From NCBI GenBank assembly GCA_031291115.1, contig JARLJQ010000037.1, positions 62,001 through 126,000 of the forward strand: a stretch of DNA of 64,000 nt, in the 5' to 3' direction. Shown here piece by piece: positions 41,697 to 51,545 of the stretch (position 1 is its first letter; every line of letters starts with the position of its first letter). Position numbers and translations under genes: made by a program. Origin of the DNA: Legionella sp. Its GTDB lineage: Bacteria > Pseudomonadota > Gammaproteobacteria > Legionellales > Legionellaceae. A model generated the notes under the pieces. The model made no database searches. It was given only the letters and a program-made list of their open reading frames with translations, and was not told the origin of the DNA.

Positions 41697-43100
41697 ATGA
41701 AAAACTGGTCTTCCGAAAAAATCTCTGTTTTTGCCTTGGTTTTGCTTATAACTGGTGCCATTGACAGCATCAGGAACTTACCTGGCACAGCCTTGTTCGG
41801 AGCCTCTTTAATATTTTTCTTTATATTTTCAGCGATAGTTTTTCTTATTCCAGTTGCATTGGTTTCTGCAGAGCTCTCATCAACCTGGTCTGAAGAAGAA
41901 GGCGGTATTTACAGCTGGGTTAACCACGCCTATGGCGAAAATGTCGCTTTTTTTACTATTTGGTTGCAGTGGATTAACACTCTAGTCTGGTATCCCACGA
42001 TTTTGTCCTTTATTGCTGGCGCCTTGGCATATCTTGTGAACCCTGAGTTAGCACAGAACAAATACTACCTTATTGGCGTTATCCTCACTATTTTTTGGTC
42101 TTTGACCTTGGTTGGATTATCTGGACTACGCGCTTCAGCACATTTTGCTGGTATTTGCGCCGTTTTAGGAATGATAGTTCCTATGGGTTGTATTATCATT
42201 CTGGCCATTATTTGGGTGATTAGAGGCAATCCTATCGCCATTGAATTAAGCTGGGCCCACCTAATTCCACAGTGGAAAGACAGCCAATCCTGGGTGTCAC
42301 TTACAGCTATTATGACTTCATTTTTAGGAATGGAATTGGCTGCGGTGCACGTGCGTAATGTTAAAAACCCACAAACCAACTTTCCACGTGCCATGTTTTT
42401 TTCAGTCATATTGATTCTAACTACGATGATTCTAGGCTCTTTAGCGATTGCCTTTGTACTTCCTAAAGATCAAATCAGTCTGGTTGATGGTGTGATGCAG
42501 GCTTTTAATAACTTTTTCCAAGCCTATCATCTAACCTGGCTCATGCCTGTACTCGTTCTCCTTTTATTATTAGGCAGCTTGGGCAGCATGATTAACTGGA
42601 TTATTTCACCAGCCAAAGGCTTGCTGATGGCCGCAAATCATAATTTTTTACCGCAATTTATGTGCAAACTTAATAAGCATGGAGTCGCTTCACGTATTTT
42701 AATTACCCAAGCTGTTTTAGTAACCATTCTATGCAGCGGCTTTCTTTTATTCCCCAGCGTGAATGCGATTTATTGGCTGTTTACTGATTTAAGTACAGAG
42801 CTCTATATCATGATGTATGTTTTGATGTTTATCGCAGCCTGGAAGCTCAAAAGCAAATTTGTCCATTTAAAGCGCCCTTTTGCCATACCTGGTGGTAAAA
42901 TAGGTTATTATTTAACTTGTCTATTAGGTTTATTTGGTTGCACTATAACGCTTATCATAGGCTTTATCCCACCAGAAGGATTTATGAATTTTGGCGGTGC
43001 AGCACATTTCCGCATGGTATTTTCAATAGGAATCGCCATGATGATGTTTCCTGCTTTACTGCTTTACGGACGTAAAAAATACATGGAACGGTCTAACTAA
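41697..43100 (+). CDS. APC-superfamily amino acid permease/antiporter
   Basis: 467 residues, about 12 transmembrane segments. The first helix pair reads LVLLITGAIDSIRNLPGTALFG, with the G(A/S)xxxxR-like turn used for substrate binding, then SSTWSEEEGGIYSWVNHAYG, typical of the glutamate:GABA antiporter branch (GadC/YjeM-like). Substrate not predictable. An upstream in-frame start at 41643 would add an unsupported 18 residues; ATG 41697 begins with the charged cytoplasmic tail MKNWSSEK. No clear ribosome site is visible. Confidence 0.8.
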   Translation: MKNWSSEKISVFALVLLITGAIDSIRNLPGTALFGASLIFFFIFSAIVFLIPVALVSAELSSTWSEEEGGIYSWVNHAYGENVAFFTIWLQWINTLVWYPTILSFIAGALAYLVNPELAQNKYYLIGVILTIFWSLTLVGLSGLRASAHFAGICAVLGMIVPMGCIIILAIIWVIRGNPIAIELSWAHLIPQWKDSQSWVSLTAIMTSFLGMELAAVHVRNVKNPQTNFPRAMFFSVILILTTMILGSLAIAFVLPKDQISLVDGVMQAFNNFFQAYHLTWLMPVLVLLLLLGSLGSMINWIISPAKGLLMAANHNFLPQFMCKLNKHGVASRILITQAVLVTILCSGFLLFPSVNAIYWLFTDLSTELYIMMYVLMFIAAWKLKSKFVHLKRPFAIPGGKIGYYLTCLLGLFGCTITLIIGFIPPEGFMNFGGAAHFRMVFSIGIAMMMFPALLLYGRKKYMERSN

Positions 43101-43106
43101 TATAAT

Positions 43107-43188
43107 ATAGGTTGGTGCTAAACGAAGTGCAGCCCAACACAGGGAGGTCGCTACGCTCCGTTGTTGGGCACGCAATGCCCAACCTACA
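43107..43188. repeat. R2 palindrome
   Basis: ATAGGTTGG...GCCCAACA and GTTGGGCACGCAATGCCCAACCTACA arms around GTCGCTACGCTCC; closely related to the inside of the element at 15021-15230. It separates the permease and sodC. Confidence 0.75.
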
Positions 43189-43239
43189 TTTAAAACTCCA
43201 TTCTGCTATAATCAAAATCCCACTAAAAAGGACTTTAAT

Positions 43240-43746
43240 ATGACAATTACTCTTGGCAAAAATCATTTAATTGCTGGTGCATTAGCGCTGCTTTTCGTAT
43301 CAACATCTCATGCTGCAGCGGTAAGCAGTAAAGTGTATGCCACTGATGGTACTACCTTATTAGGAAAAGTTGTTTTTGAAGACAGCGACTTCGGCTTACT
43401 CATCAAACCTCAGCTTTCTGGATTACCCGCAGGTAACCTGCATGGATTCCACATTCATGAACACCCAGATTGCGGTGATCACGGTATGAGTGCCGGCGGC
43501 CATTTTGATCCTGAAAAAACCAACAGCCATCAGGGACCTTATGGTAAAGGACATTTAGGTGACTTACCTGTCTTAGCAGTGGATAGCAAAGGAGCTGCAA
43601 ACACACCCATATTAGCACCTCGTTTAAAAACCAGTGACATTCAAGGCCATGCTTTAATGATTCATGCAGGTGGTGATAATTACAGCGACACACCTCCTTT
43701 AGGTGGTGGCGGTGCGCGTATTGGTTGTGGAAAAATCCCATCTTAA
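43240..43746 (+). CDS. sodC: Periplasmic Cu/Zn superoxide dismutase
   Basis: 168 residues; signal peptide ending SHAAA. Copper and zinc ligands are visible in GFHIHEHPDC, GGHFDPEKTNSHQGPYGKGHLGDLP and ALMIHAGGDNYSD. The disulfide would join the Cys of HPDC and that of RIGCGK. It dismutates extracytoplasmic superoxide and fits an intracellular lifestyle. AAGGA precedes the ATG and a TATAAT lies at 43207-43212. Confidence 0.95.
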   Translation: MTITLGKNHLIAGALALLFVSTSHAAAVSSKVYATDGTTLLGKVVFEDSDFGLLIKPQLSGLPAGNLHGFHIHEHPDCGDHGMSAGGHFDPEKTNSHQGPYGKGHLGDLPVLAVDSKGAANTPILAPRLKTSDIQGHALMIHAGGDNYSDTPPLGGGGARIGCGKIPS

Positions 43747-43757
43747 AGATTATTGCC

Positions 43758-43786
43758 GTGTAGCCCATAATCAATTTGGGCTACAC
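43758..43786. terminator. Perfect 10-bp hairpin between convergent genes
   Basis: GTGTAGCCCA (43758-43767) and TGGGCTACAC (43777-43786). It lies between sodC and the convergent Trm112-family gene; no T-run, likely a shared 3' end. Confidence 0.6.
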
Positions 43787-43795
43787 AAACCACAT

Positions 43796-43975
43796 TTACA
43801 GTTTATCTTTTTCTTCTAAACTAAGTACGCGCGCTTCATGTTCTAACATCACTGGAATGCCATCGTGAACTGGGAAAGCCAGTCTGTCAAACTTACATAT
43901 AAGCTCTTTCTTTTTATTAATAAGTTTTCCTTTGCATAAAGGACAAACCAATATCTCCAATAATCTCTTATCCAC
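43796..43975 (-). CDS. Trm112/YcaR family small protein
   Basis: 59-residue protein. GTG start with AAGGAG 6 bases upstream. It reads [19 protein letters not shown]...[25 protein letters not shown], with the CPLC zinc-type pair and the RLAFPVxDGIPVML signature of the Trm112p-like family. Such proteins act as small partners or activators of methyltransferases in eukaryotes; the bacterial role is unclear. Last gene of the fdxA-yoaA-tsaB run on the minus strand, 21 bases after tsaB. Confidence 0.88.
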   Translation of the reverse strand: MDKRLLEILVCPLCKGKLINKKKELICKFDRLAFPVHDGIPVMLEHEARVLSLEEKDKL

Positions 43976-43996
43976 AAAAATCTCCTTGAACGGTAA

Positions 43997-44653
43997 TTAT
44001 GGTTTTTTACTATAAGTCACTTGATTACGTACATATACCGGTTGTGCGTTGGCGGCTGAAACCGATTGTATTACTTTAGTGCGTGCTAATTGAAGCATTG
44101 CTGCTGCGTTAGGATGCACGTTGATTTGGGTGCTTATCTTCTCTTTAAGCGCCTCAGGAAAATCCATCCAATATGTATCAATTCCAACACCTGCCAAGAC
44201 AAAAGACTGCTCATGGGGCAAGATAATTTCAGACGCTGCATTAACCCGCTCCTCTGCTACCAATTGTTCTGGCGCATAATAAGCCCAATAAAGCTCATGC
44301 ATACGCGCATCCAATACAGCCAATACTGGGAGTGTGGTTTCTTGTCTTGCAGCCCAAACTACGGCAGAAAGGCTACTTACCGGAATCAAATCCAAATCAT
44401 GTGCGTAAGCCAAACCTTTGGCAATACTGCAGGCAATACGCAAACCTGTAAAACTTCCAGGACCACAACCAAAAACAATCCCATCTAATTGATTCATTTG
44501 CAAACCTGAATCATGCATTAATTGGTCAATCATCGGCAAGATAAATTGCGCGTGTGTTTTTTGGCTCCCCTGCTCTTCATGAAATAATTTATCACCCAGC
44601 AATACAGCCACGCTGGCTACTTCAGTTGAGGTATCAATCGCTAACAGGTTCAT
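43997..44653 (-). CDS. tsaB: tRNA N6-threonylcarbamoyladenosine synthesis protein TsaB
   Basis: 218 residues of the ASKHA-fold TsaB/YeaZ family, a scaffold that joins TsaD and TsaE to make the t6A37 modification of ANN-decoding tRNAs. The N-terminus [16 protein letters not shown] and the block DGIVFGCGPGSFTGLRIACSIAKGLAYA are diagnostic. Its start overlaps the end of the helicase gene by 20 bases, so they are co-transcribed. Confidence 0.93.
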   Translation of the reverse strand: MNLLAIDTSTEVASVAVLLGDKLFHEEQGSQKTHAQFILPMIDQLMHDSGLQMNQLDGIVFGCGPGSFTGLRIACSIAKGLAYAHDLDLIPVSSLSAVVWAARQETTLPVLAVLDARMHELYWAYYAPEQLVAEERVNAASEIILPHEQSFVLAGVGIDTYWMDFPEALKEKISTQINVHPNAAAMLQLARTKVIQSVSAANAQPVYVRNQVTYSKKP

Positions 44654-46592
44654 AATCTAATGCCAACTCTCTAATAAATTTTAAAACATTCTGCTCATCA
44701 CGAGTTTTCGGTAGTTTGGGTAAACTGGCCAAAATACGCTGACCGTATTCTCGGCTAGTCAAACGCGGATCGGCAATAACCAAAACGCCTTTATCCGTAT
44801 TATCCCGAATTAAACGCCCAACACCTTGCTTCAACGCAATTACTGCGTTGGGCAAAGACAACTCATCAAAACCTGATAAACCTTTTTCTTTCAAATAAGC
44901 CATTTTACCGCGTGTCACGGGATCAACTGGACTGCCAAAGGGCAATTTATCAATAATAACACAAGAAAGTGCTTCCCCTTTAACATCGACACCTTCCCAA
45001 AAGGTTGCCGTGCCCAACAAGACCGCATTACCTAATTGCCTAAAACGTTCTAACAGAATATGTTTTGCTTCGCTACCTTGAATTAATAATGGATAGTTTA
45101 AAACAGTGCTCATCATTTGAGCAACCTGTTTTAAGGCTCTATGACTGGTAAAAAGGAAAAAACAACGTCCTCCCAAAGCTTCAATCAGCGGTACAACCCG
45201 CTTAAGTAATAAATCATAGTATTCCGGTGATTTAGGATCGGGCAATCCTCGCGGCAAATAAAGTAAAGCCTGCTGCTGAAAATCAAAGGGACTTGGTAAG
45301 AGTAAGGTTTTCGCATCATCTAAGCCCAGTGGCTTGCAAAAGCAATCAAATGAATCGGCCATGGTTAAAGTGGCTGAGGTAAAAATATAAGCACAAGATT
45401 GTCGTTTTAATAATTCACTGAAAGGCTCAGCTACAGTATAAGGTGTGGCATGAAATACCAAGGTATGTTTAAAACGCTCCAGCCAGCGAATTTTGTCGCT
45501 TTGTCCGCGATTAAAAAACTGTAAGACTTGAGAGAATTCATCCAGACGCTCTTTACAACGCAAAAGCCCCGGAACTTCGGCAATGCGTTCTGCATCGAAG
45601 CATTCACCAAACTCCTCTTGCATCGTCAACCAGTTATCCCAGACGCTCATAAAGGTTTTATTGCGTTTTATCTCATCCCAACTGATTCGTTCGTCAAAAA
45701 CAGACAAACTGCTCACCAGCTCATCCATGAGCTTATCCGCTTTATGGCTTAAGGCTTTTAATGGTTGACTCGCCAAATCTAATGTAGGCCATTCGCGAAT
45801 CGTATCGTCAATCAAATCTCTAAACTGACGCGTGCCGACTCGCTCGCCATTAAAATGAATGGCAATTTCAGCTAATTGATGTGCCTCATCGAAAATAACG
45901 ACATCAACACCTGGTAATAATTCACCAAAGCCTTCCTCTTTCAAACGAGAGTCTGCAAAAAATAGATGATGATTAATGACCACAATATCCGCTTCCATCG
46001 CGCGTTTACGTGCTTTAATCAAAAAACAGCTTTCATAATTCGGGCACTCAGCACCTAAACAATTTTCAACTGTAGACGTAACGTAAGGCCAAACAGGAGA
46101 GTCGTCATTAAGCTCGGGAAGTTCGGAGCGATCTCCAGAGTTCATTTGCGACATTTTACTGCGTACATGCGCTACTTCATGAGCGCATTGCGGGCTTTGA
46201 AATTGCCCTTCTTCAGCATGCAAGTCCACACGGTATTGGCAAATATAATTAGCTCGGCCTTTTAAATTCTGAATACGAGCAGATAAGCCTAAAGCCCGAA
46301 CTAAAGTAGGTAAATCTTTTTGGAACAATTGGTCTTGTAAGGTTTTTGTAGCAGTAGAGATAATCGCCTTTTTTCCACTCAGCAGGCAAGGTAACAGGTA
46401 AGCAAAGGTCTTACCTGTTCCTGTACCTGCCTCAGCAACCAAAGTAGATTTAGCCTCAATTGCTGCGGCAATTGCTTCAGCTAAATCAGTTTGTGGTGTA
46501 CGAGTAACAAATCCGGGAATTGCTGTAGAAAGTCGGCCTTTTTCACTTAGAATTTGCCGGCAGGATGCTGCAAGAGCGGTTATGTCTACCAC
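44634..46592 (-). CDS. yoaA: DinG/YoaA-family ATP-dependent DNA helicase
   Basis: 652 residues, superfamily 2 XPD-like 5'-3' helicase. Walker [20 protein letters not shown] box in [11 protein letters not shown], iron-sulfur cysteines (YICQYR, then [12 protein letters not shown]), and helicase C motifs ([23 protein letters not shown]). The N-terminal [11 protein letters not shown] matches YoaA rather than DinG. YoaA works with HolC in replication repair in E. coli. Overlaps fdxA by 7 bases and tsaB by 20. Confidence 0.9.
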   Translation of the reverse strand: MVDITALAASCRQILSEKGRLSTAIPGFVTRTPQTDLAEAIAAAIEAKSTLVAEAGTGTGKTFAYLLPCLLSGKKAIISTATKTLQDQLFQKDLPTLVRALGLSARIQNLKGRANYICQYRVDLHAEEGQFQSPQCAHEVAHVRSKMSQMNSGDRSELPELNDDSPVWPYVTSTVENCLGAECPNYESCFLIKARKRAMEADIVVINHHLFFADSRLKEEGFGELLPGVDVVIFDEAHQLAEIAIHFNGERVGTRQFRDLIDDTIREWPTLDLASQPLKALSHKADKLMDELVSSLSVFDERISWDEIKRNKTFMSVWDNWLTMQEEFGECFDAERIAEVPGLLRCKERLDEFSQVLQFFNRGQSDKIRWLERFKHTLVFHATPYTVAEPFSELLKRQSCAYIFTSATLTMADSFDCFCKPLGLDDAKTLLLPSPFDFQQQALLYLPRGLPDPKSPEYYDLLLKRVVPLIEALGGRCFFLFTSHRALKQVAQMMSTVLNYPLLIQGSEAKHILLERFRQLGNAVLLGTATFWEGVDVKGEALSCVIIDKLPFGSPVDPVTRGKMAYLKEKGLSGFDELSLPNAVIALKQGVGRLIRDNTDKGVLVIADPRLTSREYGQRILASLPKLPKTRDEQNVLKFIRELALDYEPVSD

Positions 46593-46915
46593 TCTTTCTG
46601 CAAATACTGGAGTTTGTCTTTAACGTCGTCCCAATCTTTCGCATCAGCGGGGCTGTCTTTCTTAGCCGTAATATTGGGCCAGCTTTGAGCAAGCTCTTCG
46701 TTTAAGGCCATAAATTGTTGCTGTTCAGAAGTTAAATCGTCTTCAGAAACAATCGCATTTACCGGGCATTCGGGCTCGCATAAAGCACAGTCAATGCATT
46801 CATCAGGATGAATAACTAAAAAGTTAGGTCCTTCATAAAAGCAATCCACAGGACAGACCTCAACACAATCGGTGTATTTACATTTAATACAACTTTCGGT
46901 GACTACAAAAGTCAT
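46586..46915 (-). CDS. fdxA: 7Fe ferredoxin
   Basis: 109 residues with the FdI-type pattern: [17 protein letters not shown] for a [3Fe-4S] cluster plus one ligand, and [12 protein letters not shown] for a [4Fe-4S] cluster, with an acidic C-terminal tail. Electron carrier; FdxA proteins of this length are common in proteobacteria. ATG 46915 has AAAGG upstream; an earlier in-frame start adds an unlikely 12 residues. First gene of the operon leading to the helicase, whose iron-sulfur cluster makes the link suggestive. Confidence 0.92.
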   Translation of the reverse strand: MTFVVTESCIKCKYTDCVEVCPVDCFYEGPNFLVIHPDECIDCALCEPECPVNAIVSEDDLTSEQQQFMALNEELAQSWPNITAKKDSPADAKDWDDVKDKLQYLQKEW

Positions 46916-47296
46916 GATAAACCTTTCAATTTGGCGGGGTAGATGTTGCATATTAAAGCATAAAAGAGGCCAATGAGGATAGTATTTAGCCCCGCAAACG
47001 CCTAAATTTAATTATCTAAGACTATAGCTCTGCACGAACGGTTCTGTGGTAAGTGGTAGCTCTAATCGTCCTCCAATCTCAAATGCCCTACATAGTTTCA
47101 AAGATAAACTAGCTCAGATCCAAAAATAAAATACACCCCAAAAAAATATTTCTACTAATTGATCAAAAATTGTCTATATTTAAATATAGGTTTTATTGGT
47201 TTTATAAAGGATTAACCGGTAAAGCATGCATTAAAAAAATGTTGTGTTGAAGGAACAACTGCACTTAGCGCAAGTAATCGAGTAAATGGAGTTATT
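46916..47296. other. Divergent intergenic region
   Basis: No coding sequence seen. It contains a CACGAACGGTTCTGTGG fragment (about 47035) shared with 5321-5338, and A+T-rich sequence before the PilZ gene (ATATTTAAATATAGG, about 47174) that may hold its promoter. Confidence 0.5.
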
Positions 47297-47854
47297 ATGC
47301 CAATTCATGAAAGACGTCAGCATTTTCGTATAGAAGATCATGTATATTTCAATTACCGGATAATGAAACCAGGGGAAATATGCTCCGATCGTGCCGTTTC
47401 CGATGAGCTTTTGGGGAAAAACAGCCAAAGATATCTGGAAGCATCGCATTATTTTCAAAATATAGACTATGAGTTAGCAGAACTAACTCAAGCCATAGCA
47501 CTCAAAGATCCGGCTTTGGTTCATTATCTTAATCTATTAAATTCCAAAATAGATTATTTATCACGGCAAATGCTCATGACCAACACGGTACAAATGCATA
47601 AAGTGAACATCAGTCTTGGCGGTATGGCTTTCAAAACCCCAGAGTTGCTTAAAGAACACACCAATTTAAAAATGGTGATTTACACCAAACCGAGAATGAT
47701 ACCGATTATTGTCGAAGCAACCGTAGTATACAGCCAATACCAAGATGAGCATCATTACCGTACTGCAGTGACTTTTAATAATTTAACTGAAGAACAAGAA
47801 CAGATCCTTTCGCAGCATATTTTATTAGGACAGGCGAAGATGCGTTCGGACTAA
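47297..47854 (+). CDS. PilZ-domain protein (candidate c-di-GMP receptor)
   Basis: 185 residues. The PilZ motifs are split: RRxxxR near the N-terminus (ERRQHFR, residues 5-11) and N/DxSxxG (NISLGGM) at about residue 107, separated by an ~85-residue helical insertion (NIDYELAELTQAIAL, LNLLNSKIDYLSRQ). That insertion is unusual for a canonical PilZ barrel and suggests a divergent subclass. Both c-di-GMP-contacting motifs look intact. GGAG lies before the ATG. Confidence 0.8.
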   Translation: MPIHERRQHFRIEDHVYFNYRIMKPGEICSDRAVSDELLGKNSQRYLEASHYFQNIDYELAELTQAIALKDPALVHYLNLLNSKIDYLSRQMLMTNTVQMHKVNISLGGMAFKTPELLKEHTNLKMVIYTKPRMIPIIVEATVVYSQYQDEHHYRTAVTFNNLTEEQEQILSQHILLGQAKMRSD

Positions 47855-47939
47855 TACTTAAGAGAACAGGTGACAAAATTGCCCAATAACTCGTAAACTA
47901 TGCACTTAAATTGGCATATTTATCAGAAAGAGGCAAAAG

Positions 47940-48206
47940 ATGAGTAGAATAATCCATTGTTGCAAATTAAACCAAGACGCAGAAGGCATGCAAAAAGCAC
48001 CCTTCCCCGGTGCCTTAGGCGAACGAATTTATAATGAAGTGTCTAAAGAAGCATGGAACATGTGGTTGACTCATCAAACCATGCTCATTAATGAATACCG
48101 TCTGAATTTACTTGAGCCCAAGTCCCGAGAATTTTTAAAAGAAGAAATGCAGAAGTTTTTCTTTGGCGAAGGCTGTGAAAAACCATCCGGTTTTACTCCA
48201 AAATAG
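47940..48206 (+). CDS. yggX: YggX: Fe(II) trafficking / oxidative damage protection protein
   Basis: 88 residues, full-length family match: [55 protein letters not shown] and FFFGEG near the end. YggX protects Fe-S enzymes against oxidants and is small and cytosolic. AGAGGC lies before the ATG. Confidence 0.95.
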   Translation: MSRIIHCCKLNQDAEGMQKAPFPGALGERIYNEVSKEAWNMWLTHQTMLINEYRLNLLEPKSREFLKEEMQKFFFGEGCEKPSGFTPK

Positions 48207-48277
48207 ACCCTATTGATAATTAGCTAACCAAATTGTCACATGCGTCTGATTTTTTTTAAAAAAAATGCAAGCAACGC

Positions 48278-48306
48278 TTGACTCAAAACACGTATCGGAG
48301 TTTAAT
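48278..48306 (+). promoter_or_regulatory. Promoter of tRNA-Phe
   Basis: TTGACT (48278-48283), 17-bp spacer, TTTAAT (48301-48306). The mature tRNA begins 13 bases after the -10 hexamer. Confidence 0.65.
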
Positions 48307-48319
48307 AGCAACCCATTGG

Positions 48320-48395
48320 GGCCAGATAGCTCAGTCGGTAGAGCAGAGGATTGAAAATCCTCGTGTCGGCGGTTCGATTCCGTCTCTGGCCACCA
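48320..48395 (+). tRNA. tRNA-Phe (GAA)
   Basis: 76-base cloverleaf: acceptor GGCCAGA/TCTGGCC, D arm TAGCTCAGTCGGTAGAGCA, anticodon stem AGGATTGAAAATCCT with anticodon GAA, T loop GGTTCGATTCC, and an encoded CCA. Confidence 0.97.
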
Positions 48396-48420
48396 TGTAA
48401 ATCAATGACTTACGTGGTGG
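48390..48420 (+). other. Hairpin overlapping the tRNA 3' end
   Basis: CCACCATGTAA (48390-48400) pairs with TTACGTGGTGG (48410-48420) with one wobble position. It begins inside the tRNA 3' terminus. Possible processing or terminator structure, or a trace of an attachment site. Confidence 0.5.
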
Positions 48421-48478
48421 CGCTCCAAAATCAAAATACCTTCTTCCAAAAAAAGCCATTTGGCAACCACTTATGAGA

Positions 48479-50500
48479 TTACGCTTGGGGCGTGCCACTG
48501 GTCATTTCTTCAGGATTCAACGTAATGTCTCCCTCCTTTATTTCTCGGACTTTATTTTTATAATGTTCTGTGATTTGGGCTCCACACAGGATGTCGCTGC
48601 TTTTAAAAACCGCAACCACCTCTGCGTGCCCCATGATGTGGGCAATTTCTTCTGGCGTAGTGGTAATATGGTCTTCTTTTTCACCCGTTTGAAGCTTAAA
48701 TTTTATATGCTCATCCATCCTCTCAATAGCATCATTTCCTATATTACTAGCAAATACAGTTAATGAATCGCGAGTTGATATAAACGGGATTTTTTGAATG
48801 GTGGGGTGCTGGAGTAGAAAGCGCACCTCTGGAAGCAGCCCATTTTGAGCGGCAACAAAAAGAGGACTGACGCCCGCCTTATCGGTTTTATTCAGATCAG
48901 CACCTTTTGCCGCTAAAGCAATTACTGCATTTAGCTGGCCCAAACTCACGGCGGCCCAGACAGGGGTTGTTCCATTATTATTCGCTATATTTAGATCCGC
49001 ACCATTAGTCGCTAAGGCGTTAAGTACATTTAGATGGCCTTTAACCGAAGCGGCATAAACTGGAGTGACTCCATCATTATTCGCTATATTTACATCCGCA
49101 TCATTAGCCATTAACACGTTAAGTACTTTTAGGCGGTCATTAACCGAGGCGGCAAAAACTGGGGTAACTCCCTTTATATTCGCTTTATTTAGATCAGCAC
49201 CATTGGCCACTAAAGCGTTCAGGGCATTAATGTGGCCCAGAACCGCGGCATTCCAAACTGGCGTTACGCCATCGATACCGGCTATATTCAGATCAGCTTT
49301 AAACAATGCAAGCTCTTCAATGGCATTTCCACGATCACAAATTGTAGCAACATAAGCAGCTGTTCTTCCCTGAACATCTACTTTATTAAGATCAGCTCCA
49401 AGGACCCCAAGTGTCCTGATGACATTAACATGACCATTCTGCGCCGCGGAATGTGCAACTACCCGTCCTCCCTCATCATTAGGGAAATCTAGGTCAACAC
49501 CTTGATTTACTAGTTCAGTTATTACTTCAGCCTGTCCGAACAATGCAGCATGAACGACAAGAGACTTACCATCAAATTTGGCCTTAAGGTTAACTTCATT
49601 TACACCTAGCTTTTTAATTAATGCGACATCCCCTTCAGTAGCAGCTAAAAATGCAACTCTCTCTATTTGTTTTTTTTTACAGAACTCATTGGTTACCTTA
49701 TTTAAAGCCGATGTGGTTAAATGGGCGTCAAATTCCTGGAATTGTTCTTGTTTATTATTAAGCGATTGGGCAGTAGTAATCATAGTGGTTTCCAATGCCA
49801 TGTGCGTATCCTCCCCACTAGAGAGGCTATAAAATATACTTTTAGCGATTGTTTGTTTATCAACTGAATCATACTGATCTCGGGGCCATACATTTATATC
49901 CATGACCGACCAGCGTTTTAAGATAGGCTCGTAAGTCAAACCGATCGCGTGCTTCCCAGAGCGCATCAATAGAGCAATCTTATTTTCGTCTCGCAGTCCG
50001 TTTGCCACGATTTCAGCTTCAATATCGCTCAGATAGTTTTCCAAGTCATCAATAGAATAAATGCTGATATCGGAGTGTATAGGGGACAATTCACCTAGAG
50101 TCTCCATCGCTTTAGAAGAGGCCATCTTTGATATTGGAGCTATATCCTGCTTCCTTTGAGAATAAAAGGTATAGTCGTTAAACATAGAGAGACCATTCGG
50201 TTTTTGGTACAATGCTACTTGTTCAAAAAAGGCGGGAATTTCGAGCAATTCTTCTTCATCCTCGGTAAGATGTTCATGCCGTTTTACTTTCTCTTTTACC
50301 TGTTGAATGTCCAGATGCAGGGTAGCGCCGTTCTCATAATCATCTTCAATACGTTGAATGCGCTTAAGAAATTTCTCCTCCTCGTTAATCATACAAGCCG
50401 AAATCCATGCCAACGTGACCCCGTTACAAACGCCTCCACGTTCATCGTTATTTACATATCCGAGTGCGCATCCAAGTTCAACAATAGCTTGATGTGCCAT
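48479..50500 (-). CDS. Papain-like protease/ankyrin-repeat effector candidate (paralogue A)
   Basis: 673 residues, AGAGGA 7 bases before the ATG. The N-terminal ~210 residues hold GGVCNGVTLAW (Cys25), SGKHAIGLTYEP (His184) and SVMDINVWP (Asp201): a Cys-His-Asp series in the order and context of C58/YopT-like peptidases. Residues ~285-580 are about nine ankyrin repeats (GVTPVYAASVKGHLNVLNAL and similar). The C-terminal ~90 residues are shared with paralogue B. No signal peptide. Dot/Icm translocation is likely from architecture; the protease activity is inferred from motif order and is unproven. First of a tandem set of three after tRNA-Phe. Confidence 0.75.
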   Translation of the reverse strand: MAHQAIVELGCALGYVNNDERGGVCNGVTLAWISACMINEEEKFLKRIQRIEDDYENGATLHLDIQQVKEKVKRHEHLTEDEEELLEIPAFFEQVALYQKPNGLSMFNDYTFYSQRKQDIAPISKMASSKAMETLGELSPIHSDISIYSIDDLENYLSDIEAEIVANGLRDENKIALLMRSGKHAIGLTYEPILKRWSVMDINVWPRDQYDSVDKQTIAKSIFYSLSSGEDTHMALETTMITTAQSLNNKQEQFQEFDAHLTTSALNKVTNEFCKKKQIERVAFLAATEGDVALIKKLGVNEVNLKAKFDGKSLVVHAALFGQAEVITELVNQGVDLDFPNDEGGRVVAHSAAQNGHVNVIRTLGVLGADLNKVDVQGRTAAYVATICDRGNAIEELALFKADLNIAGIDGVTPVWNAAVLGHINALNALVANGADLNKANIKGVTPVFAASVNDRLKVLNVLMANDADVNIANNDGVTPVYAASVKGHLNVLNALATNGADLNIANNNGTTPVWAAVSLGQLNAVIALAAKGADLNKTDKAGVSPLFVAAQNGLLPEVRFLLQHPTIQKIPFISTRDSLTVFASNIGNDAIERMDEHIKFKLQTGEKEDHITTTPEEIAHIMGHAEVVAVFKSSDILCGAQITEHYKNKVREIKEGDITLNPEEMTSGTPQA

Positions 50501-50601
50501 AGCAGGGTCCTCTGATCACTATTTAATTAATTGTAGCTTATTTAATCTAACTAAATAAACAATGAACAGAAATAACTGTGTATGCTATACAACTGCAGTC
50601 A

Positions 50602-51350
50602 CTAAATTGCATTAAGGGCATTGAGCTTACCCACAGCCGCGGCCATCCACACTGGTGTTACGCCATCATCATTTGCCCTATTCAGATCAGCGTGCTGCAC
50701 AGCAAGCTCGTCAACAGCACTTCCCCGGTCGCATACCACCGCCAAGAACGTAGGTGAGCGGCCACTATCATCAACTTTATTAAGGTCAGCTTCATGCGCT
50801 GCAAGTGACCTGATGACGTTAACATGATCATGTTGTGCCGCCGCATTAGCAGCGACACTGCCGCCACTATCACAGGGCTGATCTAGGTCAACATGATGAT
50901 TGGCAATAAAGCAATCTTATTTCATCTTGCAGCCCGTTAGCAACGATTGCAGTCTAATTTCGCTCAGATAATGTGCAATGTCATCTAAGGTATAAATGCC
51001 TATATTGGAGTGTAAGACGGATAATCCCCCTATACTCTCCATCGCTTCTGAGGAGGCAACACTGGATATGGAGGCTATGTCTTTGGGCTGTTGAGAATAA
51101 AACGTATGATCGTTGAAAATCTCAAGTCTATCAGGTTTTTGGTGTAATGCTACTTGTTCAAAAAAAGCGGGAATTTCGAGCAATTCATCCTCTTCGTCTG
51201 TGGGCCGTTCATTTCGTTTAATTTTTTCTCCTCGTTAATCATACAAGCTGATATCCAAGCTAAGGTGACACCATGGCAAACACCTGCTAAATCCTCGTTA
51301 TTTATATATCCGAGTTCGCTTCCTAGTTGAAGAATAACCTCATGTGCCAT
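50602..51350 (-). pseudogene. Decayed middle paralogue of the protease/ankyrin family
   Basis: The start (MAHEVILQLG...GVCHGVTLAWISACMINEE) and ribosome site match the two neighbours, but a frameshift at about 51215, another near 50940 and an internal deletion join the N-terminal domain around NGLQDE to the middle of an ankyrin array (RSPTFLAVVCDRG, VTPVWMAAA). The reading frame ends early at TAG 50602-50604. His and Asp of the predicted triad are lost. It shows duplication followed by decay. Confidence 0.8.
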
Positions 51351-51545
51351 GGCACAGCTCCTGATCACTATTTAGTTAATTCTAGCTTATTTGATCGAAT
51401 TAATTATATTATGAACATGCAGATAGGAGTAGACTAGATAACTGCCGTAACTAGATTGGAGCATAATCATAATCCAGACACTTATGCTTATACCGGAATG
51501 AAAACCTTTAATTGCTTGGCATTCATTGCCCCAACCGTCTAATGA

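Noticed and set aside
46916..47296. RsmY/RsmZ-like small RNA with a LetA box near the PilZ gene
   Set aside because: Looked for TNAGAAATTTCTNA-type LetA sites here and near letS and found none.
49065..49832. Several plus-strand ORFs opposite the ankyrin gene
   Set aside because: Shadows of ankyrin repeat coding sequence on the other strand; no start signals and repetitive composition.
50501..50600. PmrA box upstream of the protease/ankyrin paralogues
   Set aside because: The A+T-rich TTAATTAAAT stretches do not form the spaced cTTAATatT direct repeat; only the site at 16699 is convincing.
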